Shown here piece after piece: positions 27,393 to 39,528 of a stretch of DNA of 64,000 bases. Under the pieces are notes generated by a model that did no database searches, had not been told where the DNA came from, and saw only the letters and a program-made list of their open reading frames with translations. The position numbers were made by a program, and so were the translations under genes. Source of the stretch: CAVZRC01 sp963777695 (GTDB lineage Bacteria; Planctomycetota; Planctomycetia; Isosphaerales; Isosphaeraceae); NCBI GenBank assembly GCA_963777695.1, contig CAVZRC010000003.1, forward strand, positions 4,898,001 to 4,962,000. The letters are read 5' to 3'. Numbering within the stretch: position 1 is the first letter of the stretch; every line of letters begins with the position of its first letter.

Positions 27393-29102
27393 GTGAAGCA
27401 TGTCGGAGACGCCGCCTGCCTGCGCTGCCATGCAGAGATCGGCGAGTCCTATTCTCGTCACCCGATGGGCCGATCGCTGTCGCCGATCGCGTCGGCCCCC
27501 GCTGTCGGTTCTGGACCGTCGCGATTCGAAGCCCAGCGACTTCTTTATTCCGTCGAGGAGGTGGCGGGCCGGGTCGTTCACCGGGAGGAGCGGCGGGATG
27601 CCTCCTGGCGAATCATCGCCGAGAGCGAGGCGGAAGTCCGGTATGTCCTCGGCTCCGGGAAGCAGGCGATCTCGTTCCTGATCGATCGCGGAGGCTATCT
27701 CTTAGAGTCGCCGATCACCTGGTATATCCGCGAACGACGGTGGGGACTTTCTCCGGGCTACGAGGAGCGGAACCGACATTTCAATCGGCCGATCCTCGCC
27801 GACTGCCTCTACTGCCATGCGAATCGCGTGGAGCGCGTGGCCGGGACGGTCAACCGGTTCCGGGAGCCGATCTTTCACGGCCACGCGATCGGCTGCGAGC
27901 GCTGTCACGGGCCCGGCGAGCTCCACGTCCGGCGCCCCAGCCCGGTCGATGGCACGGACCTGACGATCGTCAACCCGGCGAAGCTGCAACCGACGCTTCG
28001 CGATGCCGTCTGCGAACAATGCCACCTGATCGGCCGTCGGCGGGCCGTGCATGCCGGCCTCCAGAGCGAAGATTATCGACCGGGATTGCCATTCCAGAGC
28101 TTCTGGTCGGCGTTCGTGACGCCCTCCGGTGCGGCCAACAATCGCTTCGGTGGACAGGTCGAGCAGATGCACGAGAGCCGTTGCTTCCGCGCCAGCGAAG
28201 GACGGCTCGGTTGCATCTCATGTCACGATCCGCATCAGCACCTGGCGAACGAGGAGAAGGCGGCCTACTACCGGGAGCGATGCCTGGATTGTCACGCCGA
28301 GCGGGGATGCACGCTCTCGGTCAAGGTCCGGCTGGAACGACAACCGGGCGATGACTGCACCGCCTGCCACATGGCCCAGTCCGGGACGTCCAACAATCCC
28401 CACCTCGCGACCACCGATCATCGCATCCCGAGGAATGTCGCGATCGGTGCGGAATCGCTGCCCCAGGAACGATTAACCGAGAGCCTGATCCGTTCGCTCG
28501 TGAATTTCCACGCGGACTTGCTGGATGACCGGGGCCGCGTCGACTCCGAGCGCGACCGCGGGATCGCCGTGGCGCGCGACGGTCGGGCCGGCGCAACGAT
28601 GGCGCTCGCCCTGCTCGAGTCCGCCCTCGCATCGAGGCCGGATGACCCGCCCGCATGGGAAAGCAAGGGGGATGCCCTCGGCGTGCTCGGTCGGGCCGAG
28701 GAGGGATTCAGTGCCTACCTGGCCGCGATCTCCAGGGACCCGACCCGAGAGACGGCGATGGCCGGGGCGGCCAACCTCGCCTTCCGCGCCGGGCGTCGCA
28801 AGGAGGCCCTGGACTACTGGCGAAAGGCCATCGCCATCAACCCATGGCGATCGGACTATCACGCCGAGCTGGCACGCGTCGCGATGCTCACCGGCGATTG
28901 GCGCGTCGCCACGCAGTCCTGCAAGGAGTCTCTTCGACTCAATCCGACGACCGTCGAGGTCAGGAAGTGGCTCGTCCAGTGCCATCTCAAACAAGGAGAT
29001 CTCGACGCGGTGCGCCGTGCGTTCGAGACGCTCCTGGGATTCGACTCGCCGAAACGCGAGACGCTCGTCCGATGGTTCCGCTCCCAGATGCCGGATCGCT
29101 AG
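27393..29102 (+). CDS. Multiheme cytochrome c with C-terminal TPR region
   Basis: 569 residues counted from GTG 27393. Seven CxxCH heme-binding motifs are visible: CLRCH, CLYCH, CERCH, CEQCH, CISCH, CLDCH and CTACH, within the first ~350 residues. From about residue 390 onward there are TPR-type helices ('ALALLESALASRPDDPPAWE', 'RRKEALDYWRKAIAINPW'). The design resembles periplasmic cytochrome c554/NrfA-like electron carriers with TPR tails found in planctomycetes; the electron partner is unknown. As annotated it lacks a signal peptide, but an in-frame signal-like segment precedes it across a single TAA. Confidence 0.85.
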   Translation: MKHVGDAACLRCHAEIGESYSRHPMGRSLSPIASAPAVGSGPSRFEAQRLLYSVEEVAGRVVHREERRDASWRIIAESEAEVRYVLGSGKQAISFLIDRGGYLLESPITWYIRERRWGLSPGYEERNRHFNRPILADCLYCHANRVERVAGTVNRFREPIFHGHAIGCERCHGPGELHVRRPSPVDGTDLTIVNPAKLQPTLRDAVCEQCHLIGRRRAVHAGLQSEDYRPGLPFQSFWSAFVTPSGAANNRFGGQVEQMHESRCFRASEGRLGCISCHDPHQHLANEEKAAYYRERCLDCHAERGCTLSVKVRLERQPGDDCTACHMAQSGTSNNPHLATTDHRIPRNVAIGAESLPQERLTESLIRSLVNFHADLLDDRGRVDSERDRGIAVARDGRAGATMALALLESALASRPDDPPAWESKGDALGVLGRAEEGFSAYLAAISRDPTRETAMAGAANLAFRAGRRKEALDYWRKAIAINPWRSDYHAELARVAMLTGDWRVATQSCKESLRLNPTTVEVRKWLVQCHLKQGDLDAVRRAFETLLGFDSPKRETLVRWFRSQMPDR

Positions 29103-29247
29103 CGGCTCTCTCTGATGATCCTCGCGGGCTGGCCATGTCGCGCTCTGCCGGCTATGTTAGAGAAGCTGCCGTGAACGGCGACGGCGACCGTACAGCCGGG
29201 CTTGGTCTCGATCAGGATAGCCGAACGGTCATCACGGAGAGGAATAC

Positions 29248-29454
29248 ATGTGCTTGACTGTCAATCTTGATCGCGAAGACGATAGCCGTTGGATCGCCGA
29301 AGTGCTGGAACTCCCAGGAGTTCTGGTCTATGGCGAAACCCAGGATGATGCGATCGCCAAGGCGAAGGCGCTGTCCCTGCGAGTCCTGGCCGACCGCATC
29401 GAGCACGGCGAACCCGTGCCCGAGATGGGTGAGCTGTTCCTGGTATCGCAATGA
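29248..29454 (+). CDS. hicB: HicB-like antitoxin
   Basis: 68 residues with the HicB partial RNase H-like fold pattern: 'DDSRWIAEVLELPGVLVYG' followed by 'TQDDAIAKAKALSLRVLADR'. The stop overlaps the next start by four bases (29451-29454). HicB neutralises the HicA mRNA interferase and represses its own promoter. The antitoxin-first order is one of the two known arrangements. Confidence 0.82.
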   Translation: MCLTVNLDREDDSRWIAEVLELPGVLVYGETQDDAIAKAKALSLRVLADRIEHGEPVPEMGELFLVSQ

Positions 29455-29666
29455 GCCAATGGCCATCTGTGAAAGCCCGAGATGTCTTGTCGGCCTTGCT
29501 GCGGATCGGCTGGACCATCAAACGCCAGAGAGGTGGTTCACATCGCATTCTGGAACGACCCGACTGGCCCGATTTCGTCTTCGCTTTCCACGATGGGGAG
29601 GAGATCGGTCCGCGGATGCTCGCCCGGATCGCCAGGCACACTGGGCTTACTCCGGATGATCTTTGA
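29451..29666 (+). CDS. hicA: HicA-like toxin (mRNA interferase)
   Basis: 71 residues of YcfA/HicA type: 'VLSALLRIGWTIKRQRGGSH' contains the G-S-H with the catalytic His, followed by 'HRILERPDWPDFVFAFHDGE' and 'RMLARIARHTGLTPDDL'. HicA cleaves mRNA until bound by HicB, encoded immediately upstream with a four-base overlap. Intact toxin-antitoxin pair. Confidence 0.85.
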   Translation: MSQWPSVKARDVLSALLRIGWTIKRQRGGSHRILERPDWPDFVFAFHDGEEIGPRMLARIARHTGLTPDDL

Positions 29667-29713
29667 AATCGAAGGACATGCATCTTGGCCCACGAACCGG
29701 GTCTTGGATCGCC

Positions 29714-31231
<1,518 letters not shown>

Positions 31232-31257
31232 GGCCGATCGATGACTCCCCACACAGG

Positions 31258-33755
31258 TCACTCGCGCGTCACGAACTCATCGAGATTCAGGAGCACCCGG
31301 GCGACCGTCACCCATTCCGGTGACACGGGGACAATCCGCATCCCGCGACCCTGGGACTCCGCACGTTCCTGGACCAGGACGGTTTGCAGCGTCTCAACCT
31401 CTCGATCCGCCGGAGGACGCCCCAGGCAGAGCACGAACGCATGACGAAGCCGATCGCGATCGGTCGCCGGATCGGGACAATCCTCGAGGATCCTGGCGGC
31501 GAGGCTGCCCGCGATCTCGAAGAAAGCCGGATCGTTGAGCAGGGTCAGCGCCTGAAGCGGCGTGTCGGACCGCAGCCTTCGCGTGCAGGTCTGCACGCCG
31601 CCGGGCGCATCGAAGGTCGTCAGGAATGGGTGCGGGGTCGGCGCCAGAAGAAAGTGTAGAGCCCTCGCCGGTACCGGTTCGGGCCGGTATCGGCCCGCCA
31701 GGGACGCCGCATCTGGCCGAAGTTCATGACGCCCTCGGGCTGGGGCGGGAAGACGCTCGGGCCGCCGATGATCGGCGTCAGGAGTCCGCCGGCGGAGAGT
31801 GCCTCGTCGCGGATGAGCTCCGCATCCAGGCGGAGCCGGGACTGGCGCCACAACAGGCGATTGTCGGGGTCGACCGCCTGTCCCTCGGGACGAATCCGCG
31901 ACGCCTGGCGGTAGGTCGCCGAGGTCACGATCAGCCGATGGATGGCCTTGAGGCTCCAGTCGCGTTCCATCAGCTCGCAGGCCAGCCAGTCGAGCAGCTC
32001 GGGATGGCTCGGGGGCGTGCCCTGGGTCCCGAAATCGTTGTCGGTCTCGACCAGCCCGCGGCCGAAATAGGTCTGCCAGATCCGGTTGACCACCACGCGC
32101 GCCGTCATCGGATTGCGACGGTCCACGAGCCATCGGGCCAGATCCATGCGATCCGGATTCGTCCCCTGGCTGTCGCCTGCCATCGGGGGCAAGACGCCCG
32201 GGACTCCCGGATCGACGCGATCGCCCTTGCGGGTGAAATCGCCGCCAATATGCACGAAGGTCTCGCGCGGAGGGCCCGGACGCTCGGCGACGACCATCGT
32301 CGTGACGAACTTCGGCTCCGCGGCGCGGAGCCCTTTGAGCCTGGCGTATTCGGACGCGAACGCCGGATCCGCGGCCATCATCAGCTCGACCAATGCACGA
32401 CGCTGGGGCTGCGTCCGTTTCTCGCGCGGCGTGTCGAATGCCAGCCTGACTTCGGGCTCCTGGGCCTGGGTGAATTCGAGCGTGATCGTGGCCTCCCAGC
32501 GACGCTCGTGCTCGTCCAGGTCCGAGTGACGTCCGATCAGGTCGCGGTGAAACCGATCGATCTCGTCGCGAATGGCTCGCCTGCGGGCCAGCTCGGCCGG
32601 GGTGGCGATCTCCAGCTCGGGCTCGTTCGCGTTATTGAAGAAGGCGAAGAATCGGTAATAGTCGCGCTGGCTAATCGGGTCGTACTTGTGATCGTGGCAT
32701 TGCGAGCAGCCGATCGTCAGCCCGAGGAAGACCGTGCCGGTCGTGTTGACGCGGTCGACGACCGACTCGATGCGGAATTGCTCGGCATCGATCCCCCCTT
32801 CCTGGTTGATCTGCGTATTCCGGTGGAATCCGGTGGCGATCCGCTGCGGGAACGTCGCGCCGGGTCGCAGGTCGCCGGCGATCTGGTCGATCGCAAAACG
32901 GTCGAAAGGCAGATCGGCGTTGAAGGCCGCGATCACCCAGTCGCGATATTTCCAGATCGAACGTGGGGCGTCGATGTTATAGCCGTTGGAGTCGGCATAA
33001 CGCGCCTGGTCGAGCCAGGGTCGAGCCCATCGCTCGCCGAAATGGGGCGAGGCCAGCAATTGATCGACGATGCGATCATAGGAATCCGAGGATGTCTCGG
33101 ACCGGAAGCTTTCGACCTGTTCGGGCGTCGGAGGTAGGCCGACGACGTCCAGGCTGACCCGTCGCAGCAAGGTCGCCGGCTCGGCCGAGGGAGACGGCGC
33201 CAGGCCGGCCCGATCGAGCCTCGCCAGGATGAAGCGGTCGATCGGATTGCGTACCCAGCCCGACGGACGGACATCGGGCACCGCCGGCCGCCTCGGGGGC
33301 ACGAATGCCCAGTGGGTCGCCGCGGGCGGCACGCCCGGCCGTTCTTCGATCACCCCGCTGGCTCCCTGGTCGATCCAGGCCCGCAGGAGCGCGATCTCGG
33401 GGTCACCCAGCGGCGGACGATTCAAGGGCATCCGCTCGGCGGCGCCCTCGCCGAGGACGGAGATAATCAGCGGACTCTCCTCGCCATGGCCCGGAAGGAT
33501 GACCGGTCCGGCTTTCCCCCCCTTGAGGGCGAAAGCGGCCGTATCCAGCCTCAAGTTCCCTCGAGCTTTCACCGCGCCGTGACAGGACACGCAGTGTCGC
33601 GTTAGGATCGGCTTGATCTGGCCCGCGTAATCCACGGGCTTCGTCTTGTCCGAGCCCGGGAGATCGACGGCTGCGGCGGTCGTGGCAACGGCCAGAGTCA
33701 AGAGGCTCGCCGGAACCCACCACACTCTCGAGTGTCTCCGATACATGATCGACAT
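31258..33755 (-). CDS. DUF1549/DUF1553 protein with cytochrome-c-like domain (one frameshift, second copy)
   Basis: The start is at 33755 (ATG 33746 possible), with a signal segment and a heme motif CVSCH (ILTRHCVSCHGAVKARGNL). DUF1549 follows, then 'CSQCHDHKYDP', then DUF1553. The frame breaks near 31636-31642: CGCCGACCCCG is present where one more base would give WRRTPHPFLTTFDAPGG. The rest continues in the other frame to 31258, ending LLNLDEFVTRE. About 830 residues when joined. Same class as the 2794-5048 protein. Likely exported; function unproven. Confidence 0.85.
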
Positions 33756-34083
33756 TCAAGCCGCCGCCAGAGTGGTTCCCGCCCTCGATCCGCATGGCTC
33801 AAGCCCGGACGACAGGGAGCATGGCGATAACCAACTCGATCGCTCAGGCGGTGCCCCCTCCAGTCAAGATACCCGATCTCGGCGGGAGTCCGCCAGCAGA
33901 TTCCCTTCGAATGTTGATCTACGGTCGATGGCCGGCCGGTAATGACCCCCGTGGAATTCCGCACAGGGATGAAGGTCCTCTAGACAGAGGGAAATGGTGA
34001 TGGTGTGGGATGAGAGGACCCCGGCCCTGGGATGTCCGAGGCCGGGGCATGAACGATGAGCAAGAATCACTCGTGAAGGTGGC
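33756..34083 (-). terminator. Intergenic region with hairpin after the first DUF1559 gene
   Basis: 328 bp without a gene. CCCCGGCC (34019-34026) and GGCCGGGG (34040-34047) form an 8-bp GC stem about 37 bp downstream of the DUF1559 stop at 34084, a probable transcription terminator for that minus-strand gene. No T-run follows closely, so strength is uncertain. The remainder would hold the DUF1553 promoter. Confidence 0.5.
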
Positions 34084-35169
<1,086 letters not shown>

Positions 35170-35275
35170 GGGCGGGTTCTCTCTCCGGACGAATTGTGAT
35201 GGATCGTGTGACGTAATGATCGGATGTCTCCGCATGGACTCGCGAAAACGAGCGACGAGATCGGCGATGCATGGA

Positions 35276-35482
35276 CTACTTCTTCTTCTTCGGAGTGGGC
35301 AGGTTCTCCGTCTTCTCCTGCAATTTCTGGAGCCGGTTGCGACCCCCTCCGGGGGCGGCCGGAGTCTCGATCTTCTTGACGGCCCCCTCCTCCTCGCAAC
35401 CGGTCATGCCGAATAACCCGGCGATTACGCCAAGCCGCAAGAATCCACGACGGCTCGATGGCGAAAGCGAATTGTTTGCCAT
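35276..35482 (-). CDS. Small Tat-exported lipoprotein (copy A)
   Basis: 68 residues from ATG 35482. The N-terminus has a twin-arginine motif (SRRGFLRLG) and a lipobox ending GMTGC, so it is predicted to be Tat-exported and lipidated on Cys 29. The mature part is short, charged and ends in four lysines (PTPKKKK). Strongly similar to copy B at 37266-37466 (MANNSLSP-SRRG-LRLG). It precedes a DUF1559 gene by 106 bp on the same strand. Function unknown; perhaps an anchor or chaperone for the pilin-like partner. Confidence 0.75.
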   Translation of the reverse strand: MANNSLSPSSRRGFLRLGVIAGLFGMTGCEEEGAVKKIETPAAPGGGRNRLQKLQEKTENLPTPKKKK

Positions 35483-35698
35483 GCACTCACTCAAGATGAA
35501 GGATGACAGCGGAACGGAATGAGTCCGAACGACGAACCATCGCATGCGGTCACCTCGGGAGAAGAGGAAGAACCGAACGCGAATCTGCGGCAGCGACCTG
35601 TCTCGTGCGTTAGCAAGACATCGAAACGAAATCACTAGGCGACGATCATGATAATTCCCATGGCAGTCGCTGGGAAGGCATCACAAAAAAAATGTTGG

Positions 35699-35714
35699 CC
35701 GAATTTTTCAAGAA
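35699..35714 (-). promoter_or_regulatory. Conserved upstream motif, cassette A
   Basis: CCGAATTTTTCAAGAA on the plus strand, 217 bp upstream of the lipoprotein A start. It matches CCGAATTCTTTAAGAA (37681-37696) in 14 of 16 bases, at nearly the same distance (215 bp) from the lipoprotein B start. Preceding AAAAT is also shared. Candidate promoter or regulator site; the intervening leader is also conserved. Confidence 0.55.
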
Positions 35715-36032
35715 ATGATCGTGATGACGCCATCTCTGAATTTATTAGTAAGCCGTGACCGGATGATGATGTCGCCGGGTCGCCCGCGCCCCTGCTTCGG
35801 ATATCCGCGAAGGACTGATGAATTAACGATCAGCTATATCCAGCGAGAGGACGTCGAGAGATGATTGCGCTCGGTGCGGTCTGGACTTCTTACCTGAGGG
35901 CCGATCACTGGGCAGTTCGATACCTCCGCTACTCTCGTCACGTCACGCCATACCGGCGGGGTACGCCGGGTCGATTCAATCGAATCCGTCAACCGATCCG
36001 TCCGGGTATTCCCGCCGCCCCCAAAAGAGAAG

Positions 36033-36068
36033 GCCCCCGGCCGGGAAACGTGTTTCCGGCCGGGGGCG
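36033..36068 (-). terminator. Intrinsic terminator of DUF1559 copy B
   Basis: GCCCCCGGCCGGGAAAC and GTTTCCGGCCGGGGGC form a stem of about 16 bp with one bulged base and a 2-nt loop. Read on the minus strand, it is followed by CTTCTCTTTT. It lies 35 bp after the corrected stop (36103) of the minus-strand gene. This is the clearest terminator in the window. Confidence 0.75.
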
Positions 36069-36102
36069 CCTCGATAACTCGGGAGTAGGTCTGCGATCCG
36101 GA

Positions 36103-37159
36103 TCAATATGCGTCGGAGCTGATGACTTCACCGAGGTTCCGGGTTCAACAGCTTCTGGTAGACGCCGATCTGCGTCCCCGCCGCCACGACGAAGCCGGGC
36201 TTGTTGTCGGTCACGCCGAGGGGGAATCCCGTCGCCGGGTTGAACGGCCACGAGCTGATCGATTCCTTGAGGAAATGCACCGAGCCGTCGGCGAAGGCGA
36301 AGTTGCATCCGCCCGGATGGAAACTCGACGCGCCCTCGACCCACGAGTCGTCGTATTCCTCGGAGACCCGAGGGATTTTCTTGAACGCGTTCATCGGGTA
36401 CAAGGTCGAGTAGTTCGTGTCGCCCGATACGCAGTCGCCCCACCAGTTGAAGCAGAGCGAGTCCGCCGCCGTGAACAGGCCGTTGGCCTTCTCGCTGTAG
36501 AGCATCGTGTTGCTCGTCCCGTCGGTGATCGAGGCGATCGAGGAGGGCAGGAAGTGGAAGACACCGTTCATCGTGCTCTCGATCGTCGTGAACGCGGGGC
36601 ACGATGACATCTGCAGGGGAGCAGCGACGCCGCAATAGTAGAGGATCTCGGGATGCCACGTCCCGGTCGCGGCCGAGTAACTGGTGTAGGCCACGATCAA
36701 GTTCGGATTGTCGCCGTAAGCGCCGAAGCTGCTCCGCTTGCCGGCGATCTGGCCGTCGCTCGGGCACCAGAGCGAGGTAAGCCCGGTCTGATACACGGTG
36801 CTATTCGGGCCGGAGTAGATGCTCCGGCTGAAGTTCATGGCATTGTACAGCGGCATCTGGTCGAATTGCCCGAGCATGGAGACGAACGTGCTCTGATCCT
36901 CGACGAACGTATAACCGAAGATGATGTCGGGCTTCAGCATGATCCCGACCGGGAACGTACCCTGCTGGTCATGGTAGTTCATGGCGGCCAAGGCGATCTG
37001 CTTGAGGTTGTTGGTGCACTGGGCGCGTCGGGCCGCCTCGCGGGCGGCCTGGACCGCGGGCAACAGCAAGGCGATCAGGACGGCGATGATGGCGATGACG
37101 ACCAGCAGCTCGATCAGCGTGAAGCCGCGATTCGACTTGCGACGAACGATGGATTGCAT
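36103..37159 (-). CDS. DUF1559 pilin-like protein (copy B, one frameshift near the C-terminus)
   Basis: Begins at ATG 37159 with RGFTLIELLVVIAIIAVL and has the H-x9-DG signature in FHPGGCNFAFADGSVHFLK. The uncorrected frame stops at 36128 after VYQKLLNPEPR. In the adjacent frame, RNLGEVISSDAY follows and ends at 36103, matching the copy A end (GGEVISSDQY). The frameshift therefore lies near 36141-36143. Corrected length about 352 residues. Function as for copy A: type-IV-pilin-like exported protein. Confidence 0.9.
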
Positions 37160-37265
37160 GAGATCTCTCCCTTCAGGCGAGTTGGGTGACGATTCGATGA
37201 GGAAACTCCCAGTGCACTCCGCCGAGACCGACGTGGTGGCTGTGGAGGGATGGACGATGCGACGA

Positions 37266-37466
37266 CTACTTCTTCTTGGCCACGACCTCCTTGGCCTTCT
37301 CTTCCATCTTGCCCAGCCGGGAACGCCCCCCGCCCTCGACGGGGGGCGTTTCCACCTTCTTGGCCGTTTCACCATCGCTGCAGCCGGCTACGCCGAGCAT
37401 CCCGACGACGATGCCCAACCGCAAAAGTCCACGACGACTCATCGGCGAAAGCGAATTGTTTGCCAT
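37266..37466 (-). CDS. Small Tat-exported lipoprotein (copy B)
   Basis: 66 residues from ATG 37466 with SRRGLLRLG twin-arginine motif and a lipobox ending GVAGC, then a short charged tail ending AKKK. Paralogue of the 35276-35482 gene, with the same position 106 bp upstream of a DUF1559 gene and the same leader. The two cassettes are clearly a duplication. Confidence 0.75.
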   Translation of the reverse strand: MANNSLSPMSRRGLLRLGIVVGMLGVAGCSDGETAKKVETPPVEGGGRSRLGKMEEKAKEVVAKKK

Positions 37467-37938
37467 GAAGAAACTCGATGATGAAGGAAAAATCTTGCAC
37501 GAGAAGGAGGCTGAGAAGAACCGCATCCCGCGCGGTCGCCTTGGGAGAGGAGGGAGACCTGCGAGAGGAGCTTGGGATGCGACCTGGCAAGACATCGACC
37601 GGGGAGTGCCCGATCCGACGAAAGGCTATGATAAGCCCGCACTCCATCCTTGTGAAGTCGGTACTGAAAGAAAATATCGACCGAATTCTTTAAGAATTAT
37701 CCGTATCGACTCCGAATCCGAATTAACTAGTTGATGCGCCGATGATGATGATCGGGGTTCGGCCGAGACATTTGCGGGCACTCGTCGCCTCGATCTCACG
37801 CGGCACGCCTGTCGCCGATAGCTCAGCAAACTTAGACGAACAATTTTATCTATTTTGATGAAATATTATGGGGCCGTGCCTCGAATGGGGTCCGCGCCGG
37901 CCCGGCCGAGCGGCTCCGTCCCTTCCGCCCAGGGCCGA
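37467..37938. other. Upstream region of cassette B
   Basis: About 470 bp with no recognisable gene. It carries the leader of lipoprotein B and the conserved motif at 37681-37696. The first ~200 bp align in patches with the leader of cassette A, for example GCAAGACATCGA at about 37585 and at 35617. Confidence 0.5.
37681..37696 (-). promoter_or_regulatory. Conserved upstream motif, cassette B
   Basis: CCGAATTCTTTAAGAA, 215 bp upstream of the lipoprotein B start; counterpart of the 35699-35714 site. It has partial dyad symmetry (TTCTTnAAnnAATTCGG on the minus strand), so it may be bound by a dimeric regulator. Confidence 0.55.
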
Positions 37939-38832
37939 TCAAGGCGTGGGAGTCCGTCGCCTCCCGTCGGCCAGGCCGCCCGACGCGAGGGAGGATTCCG
38001 ACGTCGGGGAGGGGCCATCCCGGTGGAGTCCCGCGGTGGACGAGTCGACGGGAGGAGGAGGCGCCGTCGCCGTCAAGGAAGCCGTGAAGCCGAACGACTT
38101 CTTGGAGACACCCTGGAATGGATCCCGAGTCCGGACCCAATCCGCCGGCAGCGAAGTATCCGGCGAGAAGTCGGCGACGGCGTGAGCGTCGCAGACGCCG
38201 CTGCCCCGAGCGTCGAGGACGAATGTGGCCACCAGGATATACTTTCCCAGCGGCATGTTGCGCGCTTCCAGGGGAGGGAGGTGCTGGTTGCAGAGCTGGC
38301 CGCCCGTCCCTTCCACGCTGAGCACAGGATAGGACTGTGCCATCGGTATGCCGGGCTGCGCGGCGGACGTCACGCTCACCTCCGCCCGTCGCATGCAGGC
38401 CCCTGCCCGCCCCTTGCTGCGGACAAAGCCGGCCAGGGACGTCTCGAGGGTCAGTGCGACAGTCTGTACGTCGGGATCCGAACAGTTGACCTCGAAATCC
38501 TGGATCAACTGGAAAGTCTCGGTGGCGGTGCCCGTACAACCGAGGTAACTATTCGCCGCCACGGTCCCCGTCAGGATCGCCGATATGGTATTCTGCGCCG
38601 CCAGGGTCACATCGATAGTCCCTCCCTCCGCCCGCGCCAGTTTTTGCGCACGGGGCGTCACGCATGCGTGACGAGTCTGGAGCGTCAATGTGTAGGTGGG
38701 CGGGGTCGGTGGAGTCGCGTCGCGGGGAGGCGGCGCCTCGATCGCCGGTGCGGTCGGGGGCTGTGCCGAAGCCCCCGCGGACATCGCCAGAATCAATACT
38801 ACGGCGACCGCCGCGGTTCCCAACCGTCTCAT
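37939..38832 (-). CDS. Secreted cysteine-containing protein of unknown function
   Basis: 297 residues from ATG 38832, preceded by AGGAGG. The start MRRLGTAAVAVVLILAMSAG is a clear signal peptide, ending near ASAQPPTAP. The mature part is beta-strand-rich with several Cys residues (for example RHACVTP, YLGCTGT, FEVNCSD, AGACMRR, GGQLCNQ, SGVCDAH), likely disulfide-bonded outside the cytoplasm. The C-terminal ~50 residues are low-complexity. I do not recognise a family. Confidence 0.7.
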   Translation of the reverse strand: MRRLGTAAVAVVLILAMSAGASAQPPTAPAIEAPPPRDATPPTPPTYTLTLQTRHACVTPRAQKLARAEGGTIDVTLAAQNTISAILTGTVAANSYLGCTGTATETFQLIQDFEVNCSDPDVQTVALTLETSLAGFVRSKGRAGACMRRAEVSVTSAAQPGIPMAQSYPVLSVEGTGGQLCNQHLPPLEARNMPLGKYILVATFVLDARGSGVCDAHAVADFSPDTSLPADWVRTRDPFQGVSKKSFGFTASLTATAPPPPVDSSTAGLHRDGPSPTSESSLASGGLADGRRRTPTP

Positions 38833-38996
38833 CGGGTCGTCCTCCTGCCCTTGCCGGATCATCCCGGCCGCGCGGATCCCTGTCGCGTCGCATCCTGATC
38901 TTCTATAACATCGGTCGTTGGCTCTCCCGAATCGAATCATTCCACCCTGGCCGAGGGTGGGACGGATCGCGCACCAAGAATCAGGAGCAGACGACA

Positions 38997-39470
38997 TGAC
39001 GACCTCTTGCTTGGTCCTCGCCATCGGGATCGCCTCGATGGGAATCGGATCGGAATCGGGGTGAGTCGAGAACCAACCGCCCGCCCGCGAGGAGTCCCTG
39101 ATCGTCCCGCTCTGCATCCACATCCTCCAGTCGCGCGACCTGGAGCTGGCCGACTGCAAGCTCTGCGATGCCGACGTCACGCGGATCGTCGGCAAGCTCA
39201 ACGCCATCTGGAGCCCGGCGCGGACTCATTTCGGGATCGAGCCGAACCGGGATCGCGTTGGAGCCCGACGAGGTCGAGCGAGCCCGCCGCTTCGCGAGGA
39301 CGATTCCCGGGGCCATGAACCTGGCCGAAATGCGCCGGGCCGCTGAGGCCGCCGGCCGGACCGAGCGGGCGACGCGACTGCGAGCCTGGCTGGCCGAGAT
39401 CCCGACCGAGACGAAAGTCCGGAAGGGCGCCGAGCGCGAACCGGACAACCATCCCCGATCCTGCTCGTAG
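38997..39470 (+). pseudogene. Frameshifted small secreted protein
   Basis: Reading from ATG 38997 gives a signal peptide (MTTSCLVLAIGIASMGIGS) that stops at TGA. Shifting one frame from about 39089 gives EESLIVPLCIHILQSRDLEL, then ADCKLCDADVTRIVGKLNAI and WSPARTHFGIEP. This looks like the N-terminal part of the matrixin/reprolysin-like exported proteins seen in planctomycetes. A third piece in the first frame begins ALEPDEVERARRFARTIPG and ends at 39470. Two shifts are needed, and no HExxH zinc motif is present, so this is a fragment or a miscalled gene. Family assignment is tentative. Confidence 0.4.
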
Positions 39471-39528
39471 CCGACGCACGGGACCGGCGGTGACCATTGC
39501 GACGCGATCGGCCCCGGCGCGAACCGGC

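Larger units (their letters stand above)
35483..36102. other. Upstream/leader region of cassette A
   Basis: About 620 bp between the two cassettes. It contains the conserved 5' leader of copy A, the shared motif at 35699-35714 and the terminator of copy B at 36033-36068. No gene recognised. Confidence 0.5.
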
